From NCBI GenBank assembly GCA_030686995.1, contig CM060685.1, positions 23,854,065 through 23,918,064 on the forward strand: 64,000 nucleotides of DNA. The letters are read 5' to 3'. Below, piece after piece: positions 47,486 through 58,521 of this stretch; within the stretch, counting starts at the first letter, position 1; each line of letters begins with the position of its first letter. Position numbers and translations under genes: made by a program. The DNA is from Artemisia argyi (lineage: Eukaryota; Streptophyta; Magnoliopsida; Asterales; Asteraceae). Below the pieces are notes generated by a model. That model was not told the DNA's origin. It was given only the letters and a program-made list of their open reading frames with translations, and searched no databases.

Positions 47486-47804
47486 ATGGCTCAACCCGAT
47501 AACCCAACTACGATTTCTGCTTTCAAGAGTCATCTTGAGAGAGAAAAATTGACTGGAAAGAATTTCAATGATTGGCACCGTTCGCTCAAAATTGTCTTGA
47601 GGGGCGGCCGGTAAGCTCAATTTCTTGACCGATGAATGTCCAGCTGAGCCTGCTGCTGATGCAACAGAAGCAGTTAAGGCTGAGTGGAGGGAGAAACATG
47701 CTAAGTTTAATGAGGTTGCTTGTTTAATGCTCACTAGCATGAGTGCTCAGTTACAAAAGAAGTTTGAGTACTTTTTCCCAAAAGATATGCTTGAAGTACT
47801 TCAT
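47486..47804 (+). pseudogene. Copia gag, frameshifted and truncated
   Basis: ATG at 47486 opens MAQPDNPTTISAFKSHLERE and LTGKNFNDWHRSLKIVLR; a one-base shift near 47600 moves the rest to the frame reading GKLNFLTDECPAEPAA and EVACLMLTSMSAQLQKKFEY. LTGxNFxDWxRxLxIVL and VACLMLxSM are typical of plant copia Gag N-termini. The frame ends where LTR sequence begins at 47805. Confidence 0.8.
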
Positions 47805-48355
47805 GATGAGGCGAAAAATGATCCGTTTTTAGGGGGTCATTTAAGCCTGAATCCGAATTTATTTGATCAAATATTGCCCTAAATCGTTCCTTTTGTGATT
47901 TTAGGTACTTGGAGAGTGAATTCTGGAAAAGGAGCCATTTTGGACGTTTTTGGAGCATAAAAGTGAAGAAAACGGCAAAGTCTCAATTTTCCATGCTGGG
48001 AACAGTAGGTGACGGCGTCAAGAGTAATTTCCTGACGGCGTCAAACCTCAATAATAAAATCCGAGAGTTCATGAAGGCGTCAAGAGTTTTCCTGACGGCG
48101 TCAAAACCCCAAGAATTAAAATCCGTAGTTGATGACGGCGTCACACACAGGGCGTCAAGAGTAATTTGTGTGACGGCCTAGGCCTTGACGGCGTCAGAAG
48201 TAAATCAAGGCCGTCCGAGGAAGTATTTGGCGGCGAGATGACGGCGTCACACCTTTGTTCTTGACGCCGTCATCCCTATTTTCCTATATATAGTTTTCTA
48301 GTTTTTCACATTAAAAAAAGAGAAGTTTTGGGAGAAACCTGATTCGCCTCAAACA
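47805..48355 (+). repeat. Athila-type LTR, solo or truncated element
   Basis: Starts TGATGAGGCGAAAAATGATCC, matching the LTR that starts at 11621 on the opposite strand, and shares GAAAACGGCAAAGTCT-type blocks. Contains seven or more TGACGGCGTCA motifs (48009-48272) and CCTATATATAG near 48281 as a TATA region. The right end is placed at CGCCTCAAACA because it mirrors the left end; no matching 5-bp duplication was found, so that border is tentative. Confidence 0.7.
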
Positions 48356-50486
48356 GTCAGATAATATTTCTCAACCACTTGTGAATGGTCAATAGTAAAG
48401 TCAAACAGCTGAGGCAAATGCTTCCGTGAAATACAGTGTTTTCCCGGGTCGTAATGTCCCAACGAGGTGTGCGATGTTTTATTATAAACGAATCTGTGAT
48501 TAGTGAATGTGAACAGGGAATGGTATAAAAGTGTGTGTGTGTTTAAACTAGGGTTTTATAACTTATAATGACTTAATTAAACTATATTAATGATTACGTA
48601 AAAGCTAGGTATCTAAAACGTATAAACGTACACCAATTTAAAATCAGACGCGACTGCGTACTGAGAAAAAGGTGAGTTTTAAGGAAAAATAAACCACAGG
48701 GGTTAAAAATGAAAATTCTATAAACTTAAACTTAAAATAAAATTTAATTAAAAAGAAAACTAATTTTTAGATTATTATATTATTTATCATTAATTATTTA
48801 ATTAAAAACTTATTTAACTATTTAATTAAAACTAACTTAATTAAAACTAAAAATAATAAACACTACAAATTAAACTAAAAACTTATAAAAATATTTTCTA
48901 AACCTAAAATAGAACTTGAAGAAAGTATAAAAAATAAAAATAAATCTTTTTGTCTTTTTGTGAGCTTTTTATTAATTAAAAACTATTTATCTTAATTAAA
49001 CTATTTAAACTAATTTAAATTACAAATAATACTAAACTAACTTAGAATATTATGAAAAAATTTATAAAACTATTTTATAACTTATAAAAGCTATAAAAAA
49101 TATAAAAACTATGTATTACTATATAAAAATTAATTATGCTATTTATAACTTAATTATTAATTAATTACTAATAAAACTATTTTTAATTCTAATAAATACT
49201 AAAAGACAAAATTAAAATCTGAGAAAATTATTATAATTACTTTAAACTAAAATGAAATTAATAAAAATATAAAAACACAACTTTCTTAATAAAAATGTAA
49301 AAATGAAAATTAAAATTAAATTATATTAAATAGAAACTATCACTTATTTTTATGTTGTCTTTTCTTGATTTTTCTTTTACAAAACTATATTATACATAAA
49401 AATAAATAACTTTTGTGAAAACAAATATTTTATAGCTTAATAATAAGCATTGTGGAGGCTTATTACCTCCACAGTTGACTTTGGTTGACCAAACAAGCAA
49501 ATAAGCTAAACTGAGCTTATGTGGGACCCACTATGGAATTTTCTGGTTCTAATAAGTTAAGTAAACAAGTTAAAGCAAGAAAAAGCCATTGGGGCATACT
49601 GAATAAGCCAATAAGCCACAATAAGCACTTGCTTATTGTGGACTGAGACAGATTTAGGGGACAAGGTTCAAGGCTTAATCCAGGTGGGGTCCAATAGGTG
49701 CTAGGTCAAACTATGGGTCAATGGTTGTTACCTACCAGGAGGGGGATTCAAAGGTACTAAGGTGGAGGTGTGGGTCCCACTGAGGTGGTCACAAACCACC
49801 ACCAAAGGTGGTGGTGTGACCTGATTATCTGCTGCACAGGGGAGATTATCTCCCTGCAGATGTGTTTGGCTAGATGTGGGGCCCACCACAAAAATCACTA
49901 AAATAAAATGGTGCTAAGACCTTGAAGCTGAGGTGGTATAGTATCTATGGAAACAAGTTTCAACTTCTAAAACCTAACACAAAATTCTATTTTAATCTTG
50001 CAAGTTTGGTGAAAATCTGCAAGCATGCACTTTTGACTTTCTATAAAATCCTAAGATTTGACTTTTGTGAACTTTGGTGGATGTTTACTGGTTAAGAAAC
50101 TTATCTTAAGCTATATTAAAACTATACTAAGATATATTAACTACTTGTGAACTAGTTTGAAAAGATTAGTGACCACAATTCCCTCACAGTTAACTGTGAG
50201 GGGGATTGGATGAGATTTTTGACTATTTAGCAAACTAGCCTACATTTTTATTGCTTGTTATTCCTAAATTCACCTAACTGAACATGTACTAACCAAAAAC
50301 AACCCACAAAGATCCCTGAGACACAGTGCATTCCACAGAACCAAACACTCCCTTATGTATACTAACTTGTTGTCTAATGAAGGAAACACTGAATTAAAGC
50401 TCATAAACTAAACCACAGATGTATATTAGATAATATTAGAACTAATTAACAATATGAAACATAGGTAAGCACATAATAAACTGAAA
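48356..50486. other. AT-rich then palindrome-rich non-coding sequence, host of the 12.2-kb copia insertion
   Basis: 48560-49440 is extremely AT-rich. 49440-50210 has several strong inverted repeats (49787-49821; 50182-50203; 8-bp arms at about 49454-49476) and three GTGGGNCCCAC palindromes (49521, 49770, 49876). The sequence continues after the insertion at 62695. No coding region seen; possibly the interior of another non-autonomous element. Confidence 0.5.
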
Positions 50487-50960
50487 TGTTGGGTTTGACC
50501 AAGTGACACTGCTGCTATGAGACTCTGCTGCTGAGTAATACTGCTGCTACAATGAAACTGCTGCTGGTGTTAATGACTCTGCTGCTGAAGACAATCTGCT
50601 GCTTGGTGAAACTACTGCTGAATGGATTAACATTGTATACGATAGGATAATTATGGAATAGATTCTTTGTATAGTTTATCTATTTAGATTATTCTTATCT
50701 TGTAGAGAAAGGTATTGTAAACCTAGTAGGACTCCTTGTTCTATAAAAGGAGGATCCTAGGGTTAGATTATGTACGTATTATTATTCACTTCAAGGTTGT
50801 AAAACCCTAGCATTATTGAGTGCTCGTATTAATAATATTGAAGTGTTGAAAGAGAATTCTTAATCTTCTTAAGTTAAGCTTTTATATTCCGCGTTTAAGC
50901 TTAAGTATTTGTTTAAGTTAACTTCTATATAAGATCGTATTAGCTCAACTGGGATCAACA
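50487..50960 (+). repeat. 5' LTR of the 12.2-kb copia element
   Basis: 474 bp with a run of CTGCTGCT-containing motifs at 50509-50630 and a TATA box (TATAAAA, 50742-50748) about 30 bp before the likely transcription start near 50775. Confidence 0.93.
50742..50748 (+). promoter_or_regulatory. LTR TATA box
   Basis: TATAAAA within TTCTATAAAAGGAGG; also present in the 3' LTR at 62475-62481. Drives the genomic RNA if the element is active. Confidence 0.8.
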
Positions 50961-50962
50961 AG

Positions 50963-50974
50963 TGGTATCAGAGC
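50963..50974 (+). promoter_or_regulatory. Primer binding site, tRNA-Met
   Basis: TGGTATCAGAGC two bases after the 5' LTR. Confidence 0.92.
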
Positions 50975-51047
50975 TTGTGATCTAGAAGTTATAATCAAGA
51001 AGATTTTGTTTCATTAAAAGTTTGCTGTTCCAAATCGTTTGCATAAG

Positions 51048-53153
51048 ATGGGTGATGAAACTCATATGGTGACTGCTTCAAGGGTTCCCATGCTCAATCC
51101 TTCTGAGTATGAGCTATGGAAGAGGAGGATCAGACAATACATTCGCATGATCGACTTCAACATGTGGAATGTGATTGTTAATGGTGATTCTGAACTAGAG
51201 AAGAGTGCTGATGGCAAGGAGATACCTATTAAGTCTGCTGAAGCTAATGCAACAAGGAAGCTGGAAATCAAGGCTCATAGTATTCTCTTAATGGGAATAC
51301 CTAATGAATTTCAAATGGACTTTGATGATTGTGAAACAGGAAAAGCATTGATGGATGCAGTAGAATTCAGGTTTGGAGGGAATGATGCTACTAAGAAGTC
51401 CAGGAAGAATATGTTGAAGCATCAGTTTGAAAACTTTACTTCTGAATCTGGAGAAAAGATAATTGGCACATACAACAGGCTAAATCAACTTGTTAGTCAT
51501 CTAAAGCTTGTTGGTTATGTTGTTCCACAGGAAGATGTGAATCTCAAGTTTCTAAGAAGTCTTGCACCTGAATGGAGTATGCATACAGTGGTGTGGAGGA
51601 ATAAGCCTGATTTTGAAACAATGAAGTTGGAGAGCCTCTACAACAATTTAAGGGTGTATGAATCTGAATTGGCTACTTCTTCTACTTCATCTTCTAGTAC
51701 ACAAAATCTTGCTTTTGTGTCTTCAAAATCCAAAGAGACACAAGAAACTCATTCTACTGCTTATGGTGTATCTACTGCTGATGTATCTGCTGCTAGTTCA
51801 AATGACAAGATTTCTACTAGTGATGTTGCTTTATGTGCATTCTTGGCTGAGCTTACTACTACCATAAGATCACATGTCATAAATCAAGATTTGGATCATA
51901 TTGATCCAGATGATCTTGAAGAAATTGATCTCAAATGGCAAATGGCTATGTTGACTTTAAGAGCAAGAAAGTTCTGGAAAAAGACTGGAAGAGAAGTCAA
52001 ATACAAGGCTAAGGAGAGTCCAGGGTTTGACAAGTCTAAGATTGAATGCTACAATTGCAACAGGAAGGGACACTTTGCTAGAGAGTGTAGATCTCCAAAG
52101 AAGAATGCTGAAGTCCCAAAGAAGACTGAAGAATCAAAGTCTGCAATGGTAGCTTGTGATGGGCTGGGAGAATATGACTGGAGTGATATGGCTGAAGAAG
52201 AACCAAATTTCTCTTTGGTTGCTGATGTTCAACCCAAAGTGCATAACTTTGCTCTTATGGCATATGGTTCATCATCAGGCTCTGACTCTGAGGTATCTAA
52301 TGATTCTGAATCATCTAGATGTTCTTTTAAATCTTGTTCTGACACTATAGAAGTTCTTAAGGCTGGGAATGAGAGTTTAAATAGAGAAGTTGAACATCTA
52401 AAACTTGATAACTTAGGTTATAAAGTAGGTATTCAAAATGTTGAGAGAAGGTTAGAATATCTCAAAGAGTGTGAAAAGGAATATGTAGAACAACTTAATC
52501 TCAGAGATATAGAAATTTTTAAGAAAAATAGTGAAGTAGAAGTTCTTAAAAATAAGTTAGAAGAAGCTGAAAAAGAAAAAGAGCAAGCTCTTGCTGAAAA
52601 AGATAAACATGTAGTAAGAGTACAAAAACAACAATATGCTTCTGATTTAGTTCATAAATCTATTGAGAATAATTTGATGAGAAAAGGTAGTGGAATTGGG
52701 TATAATGAAGTGGCTCCTCCAGCCAAAAGTGCTTTTGCTCCACCAGGAAAAGAGCTATCCTTCATTAGTGAGCTGAATATTGAAAAACCTGTAGGTGAAA
52801 GTAGCACAAGTGTTAATGAGACACCTAAGGTTGAGGCTAGAAAATTTCCTGAAGCTCCTATTATAGAGGATTGGTATTCTGATAGTGATAGTGAAGAAGA
52901 ACAGGTTCAACCAAAACTTACAGTTAAAAAGGAAGAGATTCCTACTCAGGTTAAACCTAAGATAGAACAGATTAAGTTTGTTAAGCCTGTGTTAGGAAAT
53001 AAGCTTGCTAGGAGAATGGTAGAGTACAATGAGGTGCCTAGAGAACAATTGAGAAGTTTTGATAATAAGCCTAGAGGTAACCAAAGAAACTTCAACAACC
53101 TAGTTTCACAGAGATTAGGTAACCAGTTTGAATTACAAAAGAAGGCTTTATAA
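51048..53153 (+). CDS. Copia Gag, N-terminal part, with coiled coil and CCHC knuckle
   Basis: The first ATG of this frame is 51048 (MGDETHMVTASRVPMLNPSE). Order: N-terminal Gag domain (YELWKRRIRQYIRMID to LESLYNNLRVYESEL), Ser/Thr-rich linker, zinc knuckle CYNCNRKGHFAREC at about residue 330, then an acidic coiled coil (NREVEHLKLDN to KLEEAEKEKEQALAEKDKH, about residues 445-525). A basic C-terminal stretch follows. It would form the particle and package RNA. A long Gag with a coiled coil is a Sirevirus trait. The frame ends with TAA at 53151-53153, caused by a 2-base loss (or equivalent) near 53140; the second knuckle continues in another frame. Confidence 0.88.
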   Translation: MGDETHMVTASRVPMLNPSEYELWKRRIRQYIRMIDFNMWNVIVNGDSELEKSADGKEIPIKSAEANATRKLEIKAHSILLMGIPNEFQMDFDDCETGKALMDAVEFRFGGNDATKKSRKNMLKHQFENFTSESGEKIIGTYNRLNQLVSHLKLVGYVVPQEDVNLKFLRSLAPEWSMHTVVWRNKPDFETMKLESLYNNLRVYESELATSSTSSSSTQNLAFVSSKSKETQETHSTAYGVSTADVSAASSNDKISTSDVALCAFLAELTTTIRSHVINQDLDHIDPDDLEEIDLKWQMAMLTLRARKFWKKTGREVKYKAKESPGFDKSKIECYNCNRKGHFARECRSPKKNAEVPKKTEESKSAMVACDGLGEYDWSDMAEEEPNFSLVADVQPKVHNFALMAYGSSSGSDSEVSNDSESSRCSFKSCSDTIEVLKAGNESLNREVEHLKLDNLGYKVGIQNVERRLEYLKECEKEYVEQLNLRDIEIFKKNSEVEVLKNKLEEAEKEKEQALAEKDKHVVRVQKQQYASDLVHKSIENNLMRKGSGIGYNEVAPPAKSAFAPPGKELSFISELNIEKPVGESSTSVNETPKVEARKFPEAPIIEDWYSDSDSEEEQVQPKLTVKKEEIPTQVKPKIEQIKFVKPVLGNKLARRMVEYNEVPREQLRSFDNKPRGNQRNFNNLVSQRLGNQFELQKKAL

Positions 53154-53670
53154 GTGTGGTAGCTTTGACCATTTGATTGGTAGATGTCCTGAACACCAAA
53201 GACCTGTTTGGAATCAATATTCAAGGGTGAATCACAAATATGTCACAAAACAAACTCACCCACATCCAAATAGAAACATGGTTCCTAGAGCTGTTTTGTT
53301 GAGATCTGGTGCTACTAGATCTATTTATGCTGCTAAACCAAATGGTGTTTTCAAATCAACAACTAGTTTTACTAGTGGCTCTACTGCTAGTAAGCATTCT
53401 GCTGCTAGTATGCACTCTGCTGCTAGCAAGCAAACTACTGCTAGTACAAAACTTTATACTTCTGAGCCAAAACATCTTCCAAATACAGTTGTTGGTAATC
53501 ACTTTTATGCTGTTAAGGCCTCAGCTTGCTGGACTTGGAAACCAAAATCTAATGTTTCAAATACTGTTTCCAAGAATAGTAGTGCATCAAGTGATTTAAA
53601 GAAATTTGATTATACTGATGCACAGGGCAGATCCAAGTCAGTAATGGCTTGGGTCATCAAGAGAAACTGA
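53154..53670 (+). pseudogene. Copia Gag, C-terminal part after the frameshift
   Basis: Continues Gag in the +1 frame with YKCGSFDHLIGRCP, a second knuckle whose first Cys is lost at the shift. Then a Ser/Ala/Thr-rich region with repeated SAAS (STASKHSAASMHSAASKQTT) encoded by TCTGCTGCTAGT repeats. It ends with VMAWVIKRN and TGA at 53668-53670. Pol lies in a third frame 17 bp further on. Confidence 0.8.
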
Positions 53671-53686
53671 TTTCTCTATTTTTCAT

Positions 53687-56600
53687 GTGCAGGTCAATCT
53701 ACTGGATGAGCTTAAGGATATGGTTATTGTTGACAGTGGATGTTCTGGACACATGACTGGAGATGAGTCTCAACTTGAAGATCTTGAGGCTTTTGATGGT
53801 GGTTATGTAGCTTTTGGGAATGATCCAAAAGGTGGAAAGATTGTTGGAATAGGAACACTGAGAACTGGAAATTTGGACTTTGAGAGGGTGCTCCTTGTGA
53901 AAGGACTTAAGTTTAACCTTTTTAGTGTCTCACAAATGTGTGACAAAAAGAATTTTGTTCTTTTTACAGACACTGAGTGTATGATTCTTTCTCCTGATTT
54001 TCACTTACCAGATGACAAATCTGTGTTACTGAAGGTCCCTAGAAAGGAAAATATATACAGTGACCATATTAAGAATATTATTCCTAAGAGGGCTCTGACT
54101 TGTCTAATTGCAAAGGCCACTATTGATGAGTCCAAATTATGGCATAGAAGATTGGGACATCTGAACTACAAGACTATGAACAAATTGGTGAAAGGAAATC
54201 TTGTGAGGGGTATGCCTACAAAGATTTTTGAGAATTGTGAAACTTGTGTTGCATGTCAAAAGGGTAAACAACACAGAGTTTCTTTCAAGTCCAAGACTGT
54301 TAACACAAATACTGAACCACTACACTTGCTACACATGGATTTATTTGGGCCTGTATTTGTAAAAAGTCTGAATAAGAAGTCTTATTGTTTGGTTGTCACT
54401 GATGATTTTAGCAGGTTTACTTGGGTATTCTTTCTTGCAACCAAAGATGAAACCCCAGGAATACTCAAAGCTTTCATTACTAGAGTTGAAAACCTGCACA
54501 ATCACAAGGTAAAGATTATCAGATGTGACAATGGTACTGAGTTTAAGAACAGTGAGATGAATCAATTCTGTGTGGGAAAAGGAATTCTTAGACAGTACAG
54601 TGTAGAAAGAACTCCACAACAAAATGGTGTTGCAGAAAGAAGAAACAGGACACTTATTGAGGCTGCAAGAACCATGCTATCTGATTCAAAACTACCTGTA
54701 CCTTTTTGGGCTGAAGCTGTGAATACTGCATGTTTTGTGCAAAACAGAAGTAAGGTAGTCAAGCCTCATAACAAAACTCCTTATGAGCTATTTCATGGAA
54801 AGAAACCAATGATTGATTTTCTCAAACCATTTGGATGTCCTGTTACTATTTTAAACACAAAGGATCAGCTAGGCAAATTTGATGAAAAAGCTGATGAAGG
54901 AAATTTGGTTGGTTACTCTGTAAATAGTAAAGCCTTCAGGGTATATAATAAGAGAACCAAACATGTGGAGGAGAATCTGCATATCAAGTTTAGTGAAAAC
55001 ACATACAATTCTGCAGGGAAAGGACCAGAATGGCTATTTGATGTTGATATTCTTGCCAAAACAATGAATTATGTTCCTGTCATTGCCAATGTTGATAAAC
55101 CACAGGAAGAGTTTGTTGTGATTGAGAAATTGAAGATTGGTCCAACCTTTGTACCCTTTCAGAAGGAACAAAGCTCTTCAGATGATGTTGCTCCTCATGA
55201 AAAACCTAAGGAAACTGAAGAAGGTATTGTCATACCTAATGAAGTAGAAAAAGAAACTCCTGAATTTCCCAAAGTAGTTGTTGATGTCTCTCCTAAACAG
55301 CCAGAAGACTCTACTGCTGACTCAGAAGACTCTACTGCTAGGCCAAAAGTTACAACTACTGCTCCACCACATTCTGCTTCCAAGCCTACTAACTCTACTG
55401 CTACTTCAATGTTTCCTAATTTGGACTCTCAGGGTAGACCCATTGCTGAATCTATCTATCCTGATGATCCAAATATGCCTCCTCTTGAGAATATTTATTA
55501 TGACACAGATGATGATGTACTTGATGGTCAGTTATTTAGAGCTGCTGCAGATTTTACTAATTTGGAACTCAATATTCCTATTAGTCCTACAACTACCACA
55601 AGAATACACAAGGATCATCCAAAAGATCAAATCTTAAGTGATCCAAAATCATCTATTCAAACTAGGCAAATGACTAAAGCCTTGAAAGATCCTCAACATC
55701 AAAGTTTCTTTGCCAGATCTCTGCATCAAAGAAATAGTCATAAAGATCTTCAAAATTGCCTGTTTGCATGTTTTCTTTCTCAAGTTGAACCCAAAAATAC
55801 TTACAAAGCCTTACAAGAAGCAAGTTGGGTGGAAGCAATGCAAGATGAGCTTCTACAATTTAAGCTGCAAGAAGTTTGGACTTTGGTTGAACTGCCAAAT
55901 GGAAAAAGAGTGATTGGCACAAAATGGGTTTTCAGATGCAAAAGAGATGAGAGAGGAATTGTCATAAGAAATAAGGCAAGGTTAGTAGCACAGGGATACA
56001 CACAACAAGAAGGCCTTGATTATGATGAGGTATTTGCTCCAGTGGCAAGAATAGAAGCAATTAGACTATTCTTGGCTTATGCTTCATACAAAGATTTTGT
56101 AGTGTATCAAATGGATGTGAAAAGTGCTTTTCTGTATGGGACCATTACAGAAGAGGTTTATGTATCTCAACCACCAGGCTTTGAAGACCCTGATCATCCT
56201 GACAAAGTTTACAAGGTAAATAGAGCAATGTATGATCTACATCAAGCTCCTAGAGCTTGGTATGACACTTTGTCAACATACTTGCTAGACTCTGGGTTCA
56301 GCAGGGGCAAAATTGATAAAACTTTGTTTCTTAAAAGACAAAAGGATGATATTTTGCTGGTTCAAATCTATGTTGATGACATCATATTTGGGTCTACAAA
56401 CAAAGCTATGTGTGTTAGTTTTGAGAAGCTTATGAAGGACAAGTTTGCTATGAGTTCAATGGGAGAACTCACCTTCTTCTTAGGTCTGCAAGTTACACAG
56501 AAAGAAAATGGCATCTTTATCAGTCAGGATAAGTATGTCAATGACATTTTGAAGAAGTTTGGCTTTGTGGATGCTAAGCCTGCCAAGACTACCATGGAAA

Positions 56601-57310
56601 AAGATAAACCATTGCTGAAGGATGAACATGGAAAGGAAGTGGATATACACTTGTACAGGTCTATGATTGGATCATTGATGTATCTTACAGCATCAAGGCC
56701 TGATATCATGTTTGCAGTGTGTGCCTGTGCAAGATTTCAAGTGTGTCCCAAGGAATCACATCTCAATGCAGTGAAGAGAATTTTTAGATATCTAAGGCAT
56801 CAACCTAAATTGGGCCTTTGGTATCCTAAGGATTCACCATTTGATTTGGTATCCTACTCAGATAGTGATTATGCTGGAGCTTCTTTGGATAGAAAGTCTA
56901 CAACAGGGGGTTGTCAATTTCTTGGAAGCAGGTTGGTGTCATGGCAATGCAAGAAGCAAACAGTGGTGGCTAATTCAACAACAGAAGCTGAGTATGTGGC
57001 TGCTTCAAGTTGTTGTGGACAGGTTTTATGGATGCAGAATCACTTATTGGATTATGGGTACAATTTCATGAATACTAAAATCCATATTGATAACAACAGC
57101 ACACTTTGCATAATTAAAAATCCAGTGTTTCATTCTAAAACAAAACATATTGAGATAAGGCATCATTTTATAAGGGATTGCTATGAAAAAAAGTTGATTC
57201 AAATTGTTAAAATTCATACTGATAACAATGTTGCTGATCTTCTCACTAAACAGTTTGATGTGGGGAGGTTTCAATTTTTAATTGCAAACATTGGTATAAT
57301 TAATCTTTGA
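53687..57310 (+). CDS. Copia Pol: protease, integrase, reverse transcriptase, RNase H
   Basis: 1,207 codons without a stop. No ATG of its own suits the start: the frame opens at GTG 53687 just after TTTTCATGTGCAG, so expression by frameshift, splicing or re-initiation must be assumed. Protease [14 protein letters not shown] (about residue 15), pre-integrase [15 protein letters not shown] with CVACQKGK, integrase [17 protein letters not shown] and VAERRNRT (residues about 213-320), acidic Ser/Thr linker, RT with [12 protein letters not shown] and [10 protein letters not shown] (about residue 894), RNase H with [10 protein letters not shown] and [14 protein letters not shown] (from about 1056). 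RT reads [12 protein letters not shown] where ALYGLxQAPRAW is usual; this Gly to Asp change may impair it. All catalytic residues seen are present. Confidence 0.95.
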   Translation: MQVNLLDELKDMVIVDSGCSGHMTGDESQLEDLEAFDGGYVAFGNDPKGGKIVGIGTLRTGNLDFERVLLVKGLKFNLFSVSQMCDKKNFVLFTDTECMILSPDFHLPDDKSVLLKVPRKENIYSDHIKNIIPKRALTCLIAKATIDESKLWHRRLGHLNYKTMNKLVKGNLVRGMPTKIFENCETCVACQKGKQHRVSFKSKTVNTNTEPLHLLHMDLFGPVFVKSLNKKSYCLVVTDDFSRFTWVFFLATKDETPGILKAFITRVENLHNHKVKIIRCDNGTEFKNSEMNQFCVGKGILRQYSVERTPQQNGVAERRNRTLIEAARTMLSDSKLPVPFWAEAVNTACFVQNRSKVVKPHNKTPYELFHGKKPMIDFLKPFGCPVTILNTKDQLGKFDEKADEGNLVGYSVNSKAFRVYNKRTKHVEENLHIKFSENTYNSAGKGPEWLFDVDILAKTMNYVPVIANVDKPQEEFVVIEKLKIGPTFVPFQKEQSSSDDVAPHEKPKETEEGIVIPNEVEKETPEFPKVVVDVSPKQPEDSTADSEDSTARPKVTTTAPPHSASKPTNSTATSMFPNLDSQGRPIAESIYPDDPNMPPLENIYYDTDDDVLDGQLFRAAADFTNLELNIPISPTTTTRIHKDHPKDQILSDPKSSIQTRQMTKALKDPQHQSFFARSLHQRNSHKDLQNCLFACFLSQVEPKNTYKALQEASWVEAMQDELLQFKLQEVWTLVELPNGKRVIGTKWVFRCKRDERGIVIRNKARLVAQGYTQQEGLDYDEVFAPVARIEAIRLFLAYASYKDFVVYQMDVKSAFLYGTITEEVYVSQPPGFEDPDHPDKVYKVNRAMYDLHQAPRAWYDTLSTYLLDSGFSRGKIDKTLFLKRQKDDILLVQIYVDDIIFGSTNKAMCVSFEKLMKDKFAMSSMGELTFFLGLQVTQKENGIFISQDKYVNDILKKFGFVDAKPAKTTMEKDKPLLKDEHGKEVDIHLYRSMIGSLMYLTASRPDIMFAVCACARFQVCPKESHLNAVKRIFRYLRHQPKLGLWYPKDSPFDLVSYSDSDYAGASLDRKSTTGGCQFLGSRLVSWQCKKQTVVANSTTEAEYVAASSCCGQVLWMQNHLLDYGYNFMNTKIHIDNNSTLCIIKNPVFHSKTKHIEIRHHFIRDCYEKKLIQIVKIHTDNNVADLLTKQFDVGRFQFLIANIGIINL

Positions 57311-57622
57311 AAAACTTATCTCTTTGTTTTTGTTAAAGTTTGTAATGCATGTGCTGCTTGTTATTCTGCTGCTTGTTAATGAGTATATGTTTGAGATATA
57401 ATGTACTATGCTGCTCATTGATTTTCTCACTCTACTGCTAGTACATATGTTGGTTGTTTGCTTTGTGGTGTTTGGTCTAACATTTTGCAGGTATACGAAT
57501 GGTGATTTGCAAGAAATTGAAACAAGAAAGTTCATATCATTCATTCATTCAAAAGTACAAAGATCAAACATCCAAAGACACAATACAAAAGCAGACATCA
57601 TAACCTAACACCTACATCTTCA

Positions 57623-58186
57623 TCACTTCCTAGGACATGGAAGCCCTAGCACAACCTCTCTATCCTTTGGGAGAGGAGGGTTTTGTTTTGATGGCCCAAG
57701 AGAAAGACCAGGTGATGGTTGTGGCCTTGATCTTGAAGATTGTGGCCTTGGCCTTGAGGATTGTGGCCTCTCAGGTGTGGTAGGTGGATTAGTTGCTGGT
57801 TCTTCCTCCTCTTCATCCGATGATGTGAAGATGAAGGGAGATTGATAATGATGCACTGGAGGAGGTGGTTGCACAAACGTCCAAGCTTGGTCTTCTGATG
57901 ATTCTGATGATGCTGGAGCTTCAGGGGACATAGGTTGTTTACCTCTTGAGGTGCTTGGAAGATCATGCTTCCTCTTGCGTGCTTGTTCTTTGGTTCTACA
58001 ACCAAATCGTGGAGGACGAAAGGGTGGAACACAGGGTTCCATTGGGGATTCATCCTCTGATGATGAATCAGAAGAGATATTGATTATTTCGGGTGTTGAT
58101 TTCATTGTGTGAAGATTTGATTGTAAAGATGGATAGTATTGATTGTGAATAAGGCGTTTTTGAAAGAGATTAGGGTTTGATTGCAT
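57623..58186 (-). CDS. Antisense serine/proline-rich ORF between pol and ORF3
   Basis: 187 codons on the strand opposite to all other element genes. No known domain. Seen: an acidic Ser tract (NISSDSSSEDES), a basic nuclear-localisation-like CRTKEQARKRKHD, a second acidic tract (FTSSDEEEEE) and Pro/Ser/Arg repeats (RPQSSRPRPQSSRSRPQ). Composition suggests a disordered nuclear protein; function unknown. A TATA box lies 25-31 bp upstream of the first ATG; if it is used, the ATG at 58108 (MKSTPEIINIS) would have a more normal leader. Extra antisense ORFs are reported in some plant LTR retrotransposons. It might be non-coding despite its length. Confidence 0.55.
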   Translation of the reverse strand: MQSNPNLFQKRLIHNQYYPSLQSNLHTMKSTPEIINISSDSSSEDESPMEPCVPPFRPPRFGCRTKEQARKRKHDLPSTSRGKQPMSPEAPASSESSEDQAWTFVQPPPPVHHYQSPFIFTSSDEEEEEPATNPPTTPERPQSSRPRPQSSRSRPQPSPGLSLGPSKQNPPLPKDREVVLGLPCPRK

Positions 58187-58210
58187 AATTTGGGGAAAAG
58201 ATCTCGCCGG

Positions 58211-58217
58211 TTTTATA
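58211..58217 (-). promoter_or_regulatory. TATA box for the antisense ORF
   Basis: On the minus strand CCTATAAAACCGGC, a consensus plant TATA box facing the antisense ORF. The spacer between the antisense ORF and ORF3 (58187-58521) also carries four CTGCTGCTA-like motifs at 58278-58360. Confidence 0.6.
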
Positions 58218-58521
58218 GGGATTACGGAGTGATATGTGCATTAATTGTTATGTATAGTTGACCAAAGTCCATAGTCAACTCTGCTGCTAGCTTCAGTTCA
58301 CTCTGCTGCTAGTTCTATCACTCTGCTGCTAGTTGTGAATGATACGGTTCTGCTGCTATGATTGTAAGTAAGAGGGTGTTATGTGTAACTTTCATCCATC
58401 AGTTTAAAACCTAATTGACCTTCATAATTGGTTTTCATATGTTCTCAATTGAAGTTATCACAAACTCTTACACCTAATCATTCCAATAATCACAAATCCC
58501 CAAATTCTCTAAACCTAATTC

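Larger units (their letters stand above)
45228..47804 (+). mobile_element. Ty1/copia element, 5' part only (LTR, leader, start of gag)
   Basis: LTR at 45228-45846, a tRNA-Met-like primer site just after it, a 1.6-kb AT-rich leader and a broken gag that is cut by an Athila-type LTR at 47805. The remainder of gag, pol and the 3' LTR were not found to the right, so the element was truncated or rearranged. Confidence 0.75.
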
